From the NCBI GenBank assembly GCA_007026445.1, contig VDMD01000023.1:1-64000 (forward strand): a DNA stretch of 64,000 nucleotides, written 5' to 3'. Shown here piece after piece: positions 35,028 through 44,548 of the stretch (positions are counted from its first letter, which is position 1; each line of letters opens with the position of its first letter). Made by a program: the position numbers and the translations under genes. Under the pieces are notes generated by a model. It worked only from the letters and a program-made list of their open reading frames with translations. It had not been told where the DNA came from and ran no database searches. This DNA comes from Schizophyllum amplum (lineage: Eukaryota; Basidiomycota; Agaricomycetes; Agaricales; Schizophyllaceae).

Positions 35028-38000
35028 TTGCCGAACCTTTGGTTTGGCTATTCACTGAGATGTGCAACTTGGTCCATTTCCTTTTTGAGCTTGCACGTGC
35101 TGCACAGCCACAAGAGTAGGGAAAGCTCTGGAGTGAAGGTGAACTTGGTCCATTTCCTTTTTGGGCGACGCTGCCACGTCAGTCTGTCATGTCACTCGTG
35201 CTGCACAGCCATCGAAACGCCCCTCCCTGATTGCTACGAGGCCCGTAGGGGCGCGTCGCCTGCGCGTCCCCACCTATGTTATCCGTCTTTGCTATGAATG
35301 TCAGGCCTCGGGATGAAAGCATTAGCTGCCAACCCTTTCAGAGTGAGGGAGCCTCAGCGCGTCTGCGCGTACAGGTCGCGGCGAGAGGGGCCGAGCGCAG
35401 CTGGTGCGCTGAACAGGCCTCAATACAATACCTTGATGCACTGCATGCTAAAACATTGTAGAACAAGAGGACGTCCCGCCCAGAGAATGCCGCGTCGCGC
35501 AATCGCTAAGTATACGCGTACGTCCGTGCTGGGTGGCGCAATGGAGCAGAGGCAAGAGTGCCGCTTTACCAGGGCCCTGCACAGCTGGGCAAGCGCTGAG
35601 CGCCGCACAGTGCGTCGCTGCATGCAGAGACCTGACGTACGACCCAACATCACGCCGGCGCGCGAGGAGAGGCATCGTGCGCGGCTACTTATGCACAGCT
35701 CGCCACGCTGCAATCGCACGGGCTGCCGTTGCACTCCGCCGCTCTGAGTAGCGCGTGCCCGTGCGCCCTTCATCCTGGAAAGGATGCCACTGTTGACGGC
35801 CGCGCAGACTTGCAAAGCCGCAGCGCACTCGCCACACGCTATGCTTTCATTGCGCTAGTATGGCTGGCGTTTGCACGGGTATCGTATTAACGCGCGCCAT
35901 AGAGGGGAAAGGGAGGGGAGGCGCGCCATTTGCTGCTATATGTGCCAGTGATCGAGCACCGCCTGTGCTCGCGGGGGTGCGTGAGCTGGCACTCAATTAC
36001 TCTCGTCAGCGACTCCCACTGCCAGTGTGGTGATGTACGGCGCGACGCACTATGAGGACAGCCGGTGCTAGCATCCCGTATTTCCTCCCCCCCTTTCCGA
36101 ACCTCAAGGCCCGAACAAGAGCTCCACCGTAATCGTCCCCGTGCGGTGAGTCCTCGAGCAGCTCGGCTCTCGGTCAGGGGGCGCTGCGCACTCAGGATGT
36201 GCGGGGGTGGGACATGTTGGTTATCCATCGTATACTTACCATACGTGCAGGGCGCGCCTCGAGCTCCGCAATTTGACGGCTGGGCAACGAGACACGTCAA
36301 CGTGTCCGCGAACACCTCACAAACCGGGCCTGTTTGCCGCCAATCGCAGCCGATTCTTCAGAATTCTGCCCGGGTCTATTGACGGTCTCGCAGCAATGGC
36401 GTCCACCCAACATACACCGCCCCCCTGCGTCTCGAGTGTCGCTAACAGGGTACTGCGGCCATCGCTTCCATCGACAGTCCCTCGCAGCTCTCTCATCATC
36501 TTCGTTAAACGTCAACTCTCCAGGCTGCCGCACGCTCCCTCGTGCGGCACCGACAGTCGTAAATAAGAGTTGAGCATCAGTCATCCTCGCGCTCGCACTC
36601 GCAAATGCGCCGCTGACGGCTGCGTATCACCACAATTGCATATCACACTAACGAGACGCGGAGGCATCCGCGCGGGGAGAGCGCCTCGGAGTCCAGTCGA
36701 TACGGGCTACGTACAGGTACGTCGAGAATATTTTACGTACCGAGACCTGACTCACCATTTCGACGAGTAGGCTGCCGCCTCGTCTGGCACAATACCAGCC
36801 AGGAAGGAGGGCCAGGAACACGAGAGCCAATGCGCGCTCGCGGGTGCGCGCCCAAGCGCATATGATGACCACCTCTGGCATCACTGATGGATTTGGAGGT
36901 GCGGGAGAGTAGGACGACGAGGCGTGCGAGGGCGAGGGTGACCACGAGGGGACAGGGGAGGGTGAGGGTGAAAGGTAGAGGCCCTCCGCCACCAGAGTGA
37001 GGGCGTAGCCGACGCTGCTTGCCCACGTCCAGCCGCCTCGTCCCTTCCCTCATTCGCGCCCTTGCTCGCTGCCGCGCCTCCCACAAGTCACAGGAACGCC
37101 CATCACCCACCCTCCTACGTTTCCTCAAGTCCGACGACCTCCCATCAAGAGGAAAAAGAAGATCGTGCGTTGCCCGCGCCCCGTGCATTCAGCCGCCCCT
37201 CGCGGGGACTGCCTCCCGCGCCATCTTGTTTATGCACGGTGGCGCGCCGTGCGTACGCCTGCACCTCTCGCCCTTTCTACATGTGTTCGCCCTGTAACCC
37301 CAGCTCACATCCAACACGCAGCTGTGGACTATTGCCGACGGCCTGCACGTGAGAAGTTATAGCAGCCATACGCCCTTCTCTCACGCACACGACAAGGTAG
37401 AACACCCCCCGACCGCGGCCGGAGGCATGCGCGCGACCGCCCTGCGGGAAGGTCTGGCGCCAACAGATATATGTCGTCATCTTTACCCCTTCCCTTCCAT
37501 CTTTCTGCCCACTTCACACCCAGGACTGACGACTCAAGGTCTCCACTGCACCGGGAACTCACCGTGCTGACTTCGGTATGCGTAACACCCCTTTACTTTC
37601 TCTTCTGCCCCATTTCCTATGTGCGCGCACTTGCCATATCATAACATAGGGAAGTCTTCGCTGACGCGTCGTACGCCTGGCAAGGGCAGCAATTCCCCAA
37701 CGCTACGAAGATCTTCAAGCCACCAGCCGGCCGTCCCCGCCATAGATTTCGCTGGTATCCGTGTCATTGACGGACCCAGCATTGTCATCGTCACTGCCGC
37801 TGACTGACGATGGTAGACCGACACCGTACCCGATGATTGAGGCGTGCAGCTTTCGGGAGCAGCTAGTATGTAGCTACAGAGTACGTATACATCCTTCTTT
37901 TCTCAACTTGAATCGACTTGAATGTAGCTGTTCACTAGTCCATCGAGAAGCATATTTGTTTACAGTATCTCACGGTTGTTGTGAGCCATGTCGGAACTTC

Positions 38001-38044
38001 TTGAAAGGTTCGGCTCACGCCGCTTGCGGCCATTCCCCCCACTC
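35028..38044. other. Interior of the 3.4-kb element
   Basis: No recognised gene in 3 kb. Visible structure: two copies of a 22-base direct repeat (aacttggtccatttccttttt plus g) at 35066-35087 and 35142-35163, each followed by cgtgctgcacagcca (35096-35110 and 35197-35211); and a hairpin at about 37989-38027 with stem gtgagcc/ggctcac. The rest has many CG-rich, non-coding-looking segments. The frames at 36065-36382, 37188-36733 and 37619-37807 are open but show no domain. Confidence 0.5.
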
Positions 38045-38131
38045 ATATATATGGCTGTTGCCATGCAATATTTATATCAATATGTTTGTCCACTGCTTCG
38101 TCCGCAGTCAAAGTCGCCATTGCCTGAGGTG
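38045..38131 (-). repeat. Right 87-bp terminal inverted repeat
   Basis: Exact reverse complement of 34684-34770, ending about 205 bp upstream of the UDP-glycosyltransferase ATG. Confidence 0.9.
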
Positions 38132-38335
38132 AGACGTTCGGAGAGACTGCTCGCCGATCTAGCCTCTTCAAACACATCAGACACCTCCGACGAATTCAAA
38201 GCGATCTCCCGGATCTCCTACCAATGGTTTCGGCCTACCAGGGTCGCGCAACAAGCACGTATAAGTGCGCCAAGCGCGTCGACAAGATGCCCCCTCCCTG
38301 TCTCCCTGTCCCCTTACTCAGACTGACCTCGCGTC

Positions 38336-39939
38336 ATGCCCAACATCCTCTTCCTCACTTTCCCCGAGCACGGGCAGGCCACCATTCACCTAGCGACTGC
38401 CTTTGAGATCTACTCGCGCCAGATCTCCGGTGTCGATGTGCACGTCGCGTCCGCGCCAAATCTCAAGCCGCGCTTCGACCAGGTTAAGGCCCGGGTGGAT
38501 GCCATTGACAGCGGCGCGCACGGTTCAGAGGCTATCTTCCACACCGTGCTCCAGTACTCGTACGCAGAGGCCGTCAAGCGTTGCGGCTATGCTACCCAGG
38601 ATACGTATGTGCACCCACCCGCTCGGCGTTCTTCCCGGCACTTGGACCTCATCACAACTGCTTGTCCGTACCCTGTGGACGACTACATGGTGCGTGTTCT
38701 GCTCATCTCCCCTTCTTCGTTCCGCTGACATCGATGTCGTCTTGCAGGCCTGTACAGATGAATGCCAGGCGCTCATGAAGAAATTGGCCCCTGCGGTAGT
38801 AATCATCGATGTGCTGTTCAGTCAGGCCATCGACGCCTGCAAGCTCGCAAAGCAGCCCTATGTGGCCTTTAGCCCCCTTCCTGGCTGCGCTACATCCATG
38901 GGCAACCAGCCTCACGGACGGGCGCTGTGGTACTACCCCTCGTGAGCGCGTCTCGATTGCCTTTCGCGTATACACTCACCGAAATTATTCTCTCCTACAG
39001 AGTGGGCACTGACGTTGCCTTCCCTATTCCCTGGTCAGACTTCTTCCCGAATATCATCAACACCTTCCGGCTAGCTTATGCTGCCTTCACCAACCCCGAC
39101 GTCAAGGCGACCAATGCCGCGCGCGAGGCGCGAGGATGCACCTGGATGCATCCAGTCTTCACCATATCCAACACAGAACCCGACGTACCAGTGCTCTCAG
39201 CTGGAGTGCCGGAGGTCGATTTCCCCTTCGTCGCCCCGCCAGAGTTGCATATGTTTGGCGCGGTGAGCGTACTGTGCGCCCCGCTCGCGGAATGCGATCC
39301 AGAGCTCGAGGCTTGGCTGAACCGGGGGGAGACGATATTGATGGTCATGGGCTCGCACATTCAGTACGACGCGCCTCTCGCGCGACGTGTGCTAGCGGGG
39401 CTACTCGGCGGGGCCGGGAATAGACAAATACTGTGGAAGGTGCATGAGCGTGACGCGCTGACGGAGCTCTGGGACGAGATGCTCACGACGCAGCGGGATC
39501 GCGAGCGGGTACGCATCGTGAAGTGGTTCGAGCCAGAGCCGGCGATCATCGCAGAGCACGAGAATGTGGTATGCTACGTGCACCATGGCGGCGCGAACTC
39601 GTACTTCGAGGCAGCAAGGTTCGTCGTATTTGCGGGCTGTTTTCGAGCATGAAACTGAATGTGCACAGGGCTGGCACGCCGCAGGTCATACTTCCTGTGT
39701 GGATGGACACATACCATAATGCCATGCGCCTTGAGTACTGTGGCCTTGGGGTCTACGGTAGTAGGCAAGCTGCACCAGATGTGGATGCGACAGAGCTGGC
39801 TGTGGCTGTATCGGCTGTTGTGTATGGATCAAAGAGTGCGCTGTACAGACAACGGGCCAGGGAAGTTGCCACGAAATGTCGGCAGGCAGGTGGAAGGGTT
39901 AAGGCTGCAGATTTTATACTAGATCAGCTGCAATTATAA
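38336..39939 (+). CDS. UDP-glycosyltransferase (GT1 family)
   Basis: Soluble or membrane-associated glycosyltransferase that adds a sugar from a UDP donor to a small lipophilic acceptor. The N-terminal acceptor half begins MPNILFLTFPEHGQATIHLA, with the His typical of the active site at residue 13. The C-terminal donor half carries the family signature: VKWFEPEPAIIAEHENVVCY, then VHHGGANSYFEAAR, an intron, and AGTPQVILPVWMDTYHNAMR. At least four introns, near 38610, 38690, 38940 and 39620. No signal peptide or membrane anchor is visible. Acceptor unknown. The promoter lies directly beside the right end of the 3.4-kb element, and another small element begins just after the stop. Confidence 0.9.
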
Positions 39940-39942
39940 GCA

Positions 39943-40297
39943 TACTGTAGGCCTTTGCAGATAGGCAACAGTCACGTGACCCGTCACGCAGATCAAGGAG
40001 GCAACAAGACCTCCGGATGCGTGACGGAGGCAACAAGTTGCTGTAAATTTTAAGTCAGTTCAGTCCTCTACTTGCTGCGAGTTGGTTTAAATCAGACGCC
40101 TTCGCCCTAAGCGCTCTTAAAAGCCGTCAGGACGCAGATCATCAGGCCTTTCAGAAAAAATTGGATTTATTCTACATTTTCGGCGTATTTTTTGGCGTGT
40201 CACGACGCAACAAGACCCCATCGTGATGCGTGACGGGAGGCGACGCAACAAGGCCATCGTGATGCGTGATGTTGCCTATCTGCAAAGGCTTACAGTA
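39943..40297. mobile_element. Small inverted-repeat element (MITE-like) next to the UGT stop
   Basis: The ends are inverted repeats of about 28 bases with one clear mismatch: TACTGTAGGCCTTTGCAGAT at 39943 and its complement ending at 40297, continuing through AGGCAACA. Inside are repeated units with ggcaacaag and cgtgatgcgtgacg in both orientations. The element is bounded by TA on each side, outside which both flanks read GCA, so the target duplication is either TA or GCA. No coding frame. It begins three bases after the TAA of the glycosyltransferase gene, so it supplies that gene's 3' UTR or terminator. Confidence 0.8.
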
Positions 40298-40930
40298 GCA
40301 GCCGCAAGACTAAGCAGCGAGCGCTGGCCGTTCTGATCCCAGGAAGTTCACGACTGAGGGCCCGGGGCTGAGTCACACACACTCATCCAGAATTTTCAGC
40401 GCACCGCCAGTACTGCGTCCCTGCTGCGAATCTGCTGCGAGCTCTCTGTGAACATGATGTTGCGCCCGCCAGCGGCCAGGCGTGACGCAGGCGTGCATCT
40501 ACATAGTGACTGAGATGCGATGTCGCGACCTTCGAATAAAATAGACGCAACGATGAACTAAAAGAGATGGACATTATGATCATATACGTTATCGATTATC
40601 GCCCCCCGCCTCACTTACCTCGCAGCTCAGAAACAACCGAGTCATGAAGGCGACGCCATACCATACTCCGACTCCGACTCGTGTGTAGCACGCTTCCCGT
40701 GACCTTGTTCAACGTCACAAAGCGACTGCGCGCGACACACGGACGAGTCATACCCAGTCACGACATGCCAAGCCGCTGGCTGCGCCGCACCAGTCTCTGC
40801 TGCGAGTCTCTGAGACGAGGCAGGCGTAGCAGGCACGGGCGATATCCACGTCTGGAGCAGAGCTATAAGAGTTCAACAGTGGAGGACGGGGATGCTTCAG
40901 AGCTGATTCCTTCCACTCGGTCAACTTACG
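40298..40930. other. Spacer with no gene seen
   Basis: These 633 bp separate the small element from the GNAT gene. The repeated phrase ctgctgcga appears several times (near 40420-40440 and 40799). No reading frame with a domain. Confidence 0.4.
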
Positions 40931-41867
40931 ATGTCGGAGACGGCCACCTTCCCATATACTATTCGCAGAGTCCCAAGCCCTACCCAGGAAGAGATTGCGG
41001 CCATCGTCGATGTTGTGGTCGAGGCTTGGAGAACGGGTATGTCGTGGCATGTCGACTACGTCGTGGTCAGGCAATCAACTGACCTGTCCAGCACCGGCAA
41101 CCATCATTGCCTATGGAGAGCACATCGACACCATTGTGCGCCCACGCGCTGAGATGGGCATCAACGCCGTCCTGAATACAGGTCAAGTCTTCGTTTGCGA
41201 GGACCCCAAGGCTAACCGCATCGTGGGCGTGACGGCGTGGGTTCCTCCAGGAAGGGATCTGTACGACGAGTGAGTGTTTTCTTTGAATAATACCACTCAC
41301 CGAACCTCACTCGTCACAGACCTGCCGAAGGTGTAGCAATATGGAACACGCTCAGCGCCCTTTTGCCTGAGAAGGAGCGTCAGGTGGTAGCAAAAGTATG
41401 CTTATACACTGCCTTTCAGGGTCAATGATGCCTACGGACTCACCTACATTCGCAGGCTGGCGAGCGCATGAACACATTCACTGAGCAGGCGCTGGGTCCA
41501 AGCACGAAGCATGACGAGTGGTATCTCTTCCTCGTCGGTGTGCATTCGAGCTACGCTGGGCAGCGCATCGCATCGACAATGATTGCGGAACAGCTGAAGC
41601 AGGTGAGCAATCCATCGCAGCCATATCAACATGCGATAACTGGAGGCACGCCAGACCGATCCGTACTCGGTAGCTCTGGAGTGCAACGAGAACAGGGTCA
41701 GTTTCCATTGATGAGGGATAGATGGCAAGACTTACAAGGCATGTCATCAGGTCAAGCTCTACGAGCGCCTCGGGTGGGAAGTCAAAGGAAGAGAAGCCAT
41801 CGCAGGCCTCGGTGGCGAGCTATCTTTTTGCGCGATGCTGCGTCCGCCTACGAGCGGCAGAAAATGA
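40931..41867 (+). CDS. GNAT-family N-acetyltransferase
   Basis: Acetyl-CoA-dependent N-acetyltransferase of unknown substrate. Exons give MSETATFPYTIRRVPSPT, EEIAAIVDVVVEAW, then an insertion with VFVCEDPKANRIVGVTAWVP (beta strands 2-4). The acetyl-CoA core is EWYLFLVGVHSSYAGQRIAS followed by MIAEQLKQ, where the Q-R-I-A-S loop stands for the usual Q/R-x-x-G/A motif. The last exon is KLYERLGWEVKGREAIAGLG and ends in PPTSGRK with the TGA at 41865-41867. It is interrupted by at least five introns. The ATG at 40931 is the only one before the conserved region. Confidence 0.8.
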
Positions 41868-42371
41868 TGAAAGGTCATGCGTGTCATTCATAAGCTCAGT
41901 AGCCATAGACTTCTTATGGCCTGCGCACTGCCTAGCATCCCCAATGAGCCCGTAACCGTCATTTCCCGCCAGTGCCCCGATGCTGTTGGCATTCGCGTCC
42001 TGCGCCACGCACGTCATCATCGGGGGAGATGTGAGTACTTGACTCGTTTCTGTGCGGCGACTCATGAGGTGAGAACGAGGACTCGGACTCAGAGCATGTA
42101 TCGCCACGAGCAGTGGTTACAAGAACGATAAGCGCTGGAGAAATGGAGGGATGGGTATCTGCAAAGTCATGAGATACTTCGGCCAACCTCGTACTCGCAC
42201 GAAAGCTCACCTCATATCCATCTATGCCCACCGCACACCGAAGTATTGACTTAGACGGGCGACCGTCATGCAGCGCGATTGCCGATGCGCTCGTCTACGG
42301 GGTCCGAAGTGTGGTCTGATAAAAGACAGTGGTCCCGTATTGATGGAAAAGAACATATACAGCGGGGAGTA
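41868..42371. other. Convergent 3' spacer
   Basis: This 504-bp interval lies between the GNAT gene (plus) and the TRAX gene (minus). No gene is seen. Confidence 0.4.
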
Positions 42372-43399
42372 TCAGTCATATTCGTCTCGCTCCTCCGGGT
42401 CATAGTCTTCGTGTCTGCCTCGAGTGCGGCGCGTGTCCCTGGAACCAGTGTTGAAGCTGGCCACGGTTTCCGATACGATGTCCTCCATCATCTCGGGTGG
42501 TACGTCGTACTCAGAGAAACGGATGGCAATGGTGTAGGCGGCTGTAGGAAGTTCAACATTGTTTTGACGCAAGGATGATGAGCAGACTGACCGTCTTCAA
42601 TCTTTTGCAGCGATTGAGCAGTCACGGCTTGCTTTTTGTTCAGATCGCGGACGTAAGGCGACAGCCTTTCGAAGTCTACGTTAGGTGTAAGTAGTGTGTC
42701 GAACACGATGAACGTATGAAGCTCACCTGCTTTGCAGTCTCTGACGAACGCGCAGATTTCGGCTGCCTTATTTCTACCACCGCGGCGTGAGATACCAGAG
42801 ATCGCGAGGCGCATAAGCTCTCCCGTAAGATCGGACACGCCCAACAGGTAGTCAGATGTGGTCAATGGAAAGTACTGTATGTGCCGCTTGTCAATGGATG
42901 AGTGCGCTGTATACGGAGCACTTACCGGCGACCCATCCTCCCGAGAGATCGTCCGTTGCACATCCTCAAATGATATAAGCGCCTCATGCTCGAGATAGTG
43001 CGCATACGCCAGCGCCTCGATGTATTCTTGCAACCCAGGCGACACCTGTCTTTGGTACCGCCAGAAACGTTCCGATTCCAGCTCGTCCTGCATGTTCTTG
43101 TAGATTTCTTGTACCTCCTTCAGCTTCTCGTGCCCGCGACGCGCCGCCTTGCGTGAATCAGGCGCGTCCTCCGTCATGAGCCTGTGCAGCAAGAATATGA
43201 CCTTCTTCGAGAGATTTGTAGCATCTCGGCTGGACTAGACGCAGTGCAAGCTTCAGTCGCGGATGCATGCCGAGGCAGCGAAGGCGGGGACGACCTTGAT
43301 CAGGCGCTCACGCCGGTCATGGTGCTCGTCAAGATCCTGGCGGAATGTATCGAAGAGACCGAGCACGTCGTCTCGGGCGTTGAGCGCGGGCGAGGTCAT
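42372..43399 (-). CDS. Translin-associated protein X (TRAX), translin superfamily
   Basis: All-helical partner of translin. In the C3PO complex it is the subunit with RNase activity that trims small-RNA passenger strands or tRNA fragments. The spliced N-terminus reads LFDTFRQDLDEHHDRRERLIK, then SRDATNLSKKVIFLLHRL, a strong TRAX-type match. The middle exon carries YKNMQDELESERFWRYQRQV, EYIEALAYAHYLEHEALISF, and TSDYLLGVSDLTGELMRLAI with GGRNKAAEICAFVRDCKA. The C-terminus has FERLSPYVRDLNKKQAVTAQ and an Arg/Asp/Glu-rich tail. The Glu residues in the EHEALISFEDVQ and SDLTGEL helices are the likely metal ligands. Start ATG at 43399; four introns. Confidence 0.9.
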
Positions 43400-43507
43400 G
43401 GTGGATGGGAACAAACTGAGTGGTGATGTCAGGGATCGGCTTCCCCGCATCTCGACAACGGACCCCAACAAGGAACAATACCGCGCTGCTTGTCTCCTGC
43501 ACTCATT
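43400..43507. promoter_or_regulatory. Compact bidirectional promoter of TRAX and HIT genes
   Basis: Only 108 bp separate the two divergent ATGs, so both transcription starts and any shared sites must lie here or inside the coding regions. No TATA box is obvious. Confidence 0.45.
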
Positions 43508-44301
43508 ATGGCATTTGCCTCGCGCGCTGGCTGCCCCCTTTGCGGCATCGTCGCCAACGAGAGCGGCGAGAGTAACAACGTGCTGTGGCGCGACGACATG
43601 TTCACCGCGTACCGCGAGACCGCAAATCCCGTGTCCAGCACGGCGCACATCATCATCGCCTTCAAGTCAGTCGTCCTGTCGCTGCTGTATCCCTCAGGGC
43701 TCAAATTCTCACAGCCTGCACGTCCCCTCCATCTATACGCTTGTATGCGCCCCCACAATCGCTTCACCACCGCCTAATCCTACACCAGTCCTCCAGCGAC
43801 CTCCCTCTCCTCGTCAACCTCCGTAACATCGCCACACGGCTCTTGAAAGACCTCACTCCAAACTCCACCCCGCCTATACGCATCGGATTCATCACTCCTC
43901 CCTTCAAAGACACGAAGATACCTGTGACCGACCACCTGCACGCGCATGCGTACGTCGAGCCAGCAGATCGCCTCGGCTGGTGGCGTGGCGTAGCGTTCAG
44001 TGCCGTCGCTTGGTACGCCATTGATGATCTTATTGCCGAGATTCGGTAAGCATAATCCGTCGCTGGAAGGGTCGGCACTATTTCTGAACGTGCCTCTAGC
44101 GAGTCTGTATCGAACAACCGCGTCAAGTCCGGCTACGAGAACCGTCGTCACGCCCCAATAGACGATGTTCCAGGCGCAGGAGCGCGTCAGGGTACCGCGG
44201 ACGGGACGGATACGACCCCGCCCTCCGTGGCTGCGACTGAAGCCGACATTGAATCCGGCGCACCTTCTCCTGTCATTCCTTCTTCTAGCAGTCCGCAGTG
44301 A
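43508..44301 (+). CDS. HIT-domain protein (Hint/aprataxin-like)
   Basis: Nucleotide-binding hydrolase or transferase of the histidine-triad superfamily. The first exon has a C-P-L-C pair near residue 9 (AGCPLCGIVANES), as in Hint proteins, and a HIT-type strand VLWRDDMFTAYRETANP. After an intron the reading joins FNLHVPSIYTL to the helix PLLVNLRNIATRLLKDL. The triad is DHLHAHAYV (His-x-His-x-His), near residue 115. The C-terminal tail, past WYAIDDLIAEIR, is disordered and Pro/Ser-rich. The substrate cannot be read from the sequence. Divergent from the TRAX gene. Confidence 0.85.
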
Positions 44302-44548
44302 CCCTTATGCTTGTAAGCGCTATGCAAAAAGGTGAAGTCCACGGGTACATTTCAGGCTATTAAAAATACATTGCAATCCGGCTCGTGCTGTAGCGTTACT
44401 TCCTCCGTCTTGAACATAGCATACGTAGATCCTTTAGTTGAGTGTCCACCGCATCGCATTACTTCCGGCTCCTCTCCGACGCATTACTCGTTCGAGGCCG
44501 AGATAAGTGTCTTGAATCCTGAGTCTTGCGTCCCGAGTCTTTGGTCGT

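Larger units (their letters stand above)
34684..38131. mobile_element. 3.4-kb element with perfect 87-bp terminal inverted repeats
   Basis: The ends, 34684-34770 and 38045-38131, are exact reverse complements over all 87 bases (starting CACCTCAGGCAATGG). The element is flanked on both sides by AGA (34681-34683 and 38132-38134), consistent with a 3-bp target-site duplication. The interior holds no frame that I recognise as a transposase, so it looks non-autonomous. It sits between the 3' end of the ferric reductase and the promoter of a UDP-glycosyltransferase, about 205 bp before that ATG. Perfect end identity suggests a recent insertion or ongoing conversion. An alternative is a local inverted duplication of a promoter segment, but the flanking triplet argues for transposition. 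Confidence 0.65.

Noticed and set aside
35420..35815. 131-codon frame inside the 3.4-kb element as a possible transposase
   Set aside because: Cys/Arg/Ser-rich with no DDE/D signature or zinc-finger spacing; three overlapping frames are equally open here.
34295..40930. tRNA genes or a CRISPR-like array in the repeat-rich part
   Set aside because: No A-box/B-box pair or cloverleaf was found by eye, and the repeats are inverted ends of elements, not regularly spaced direct repeats.
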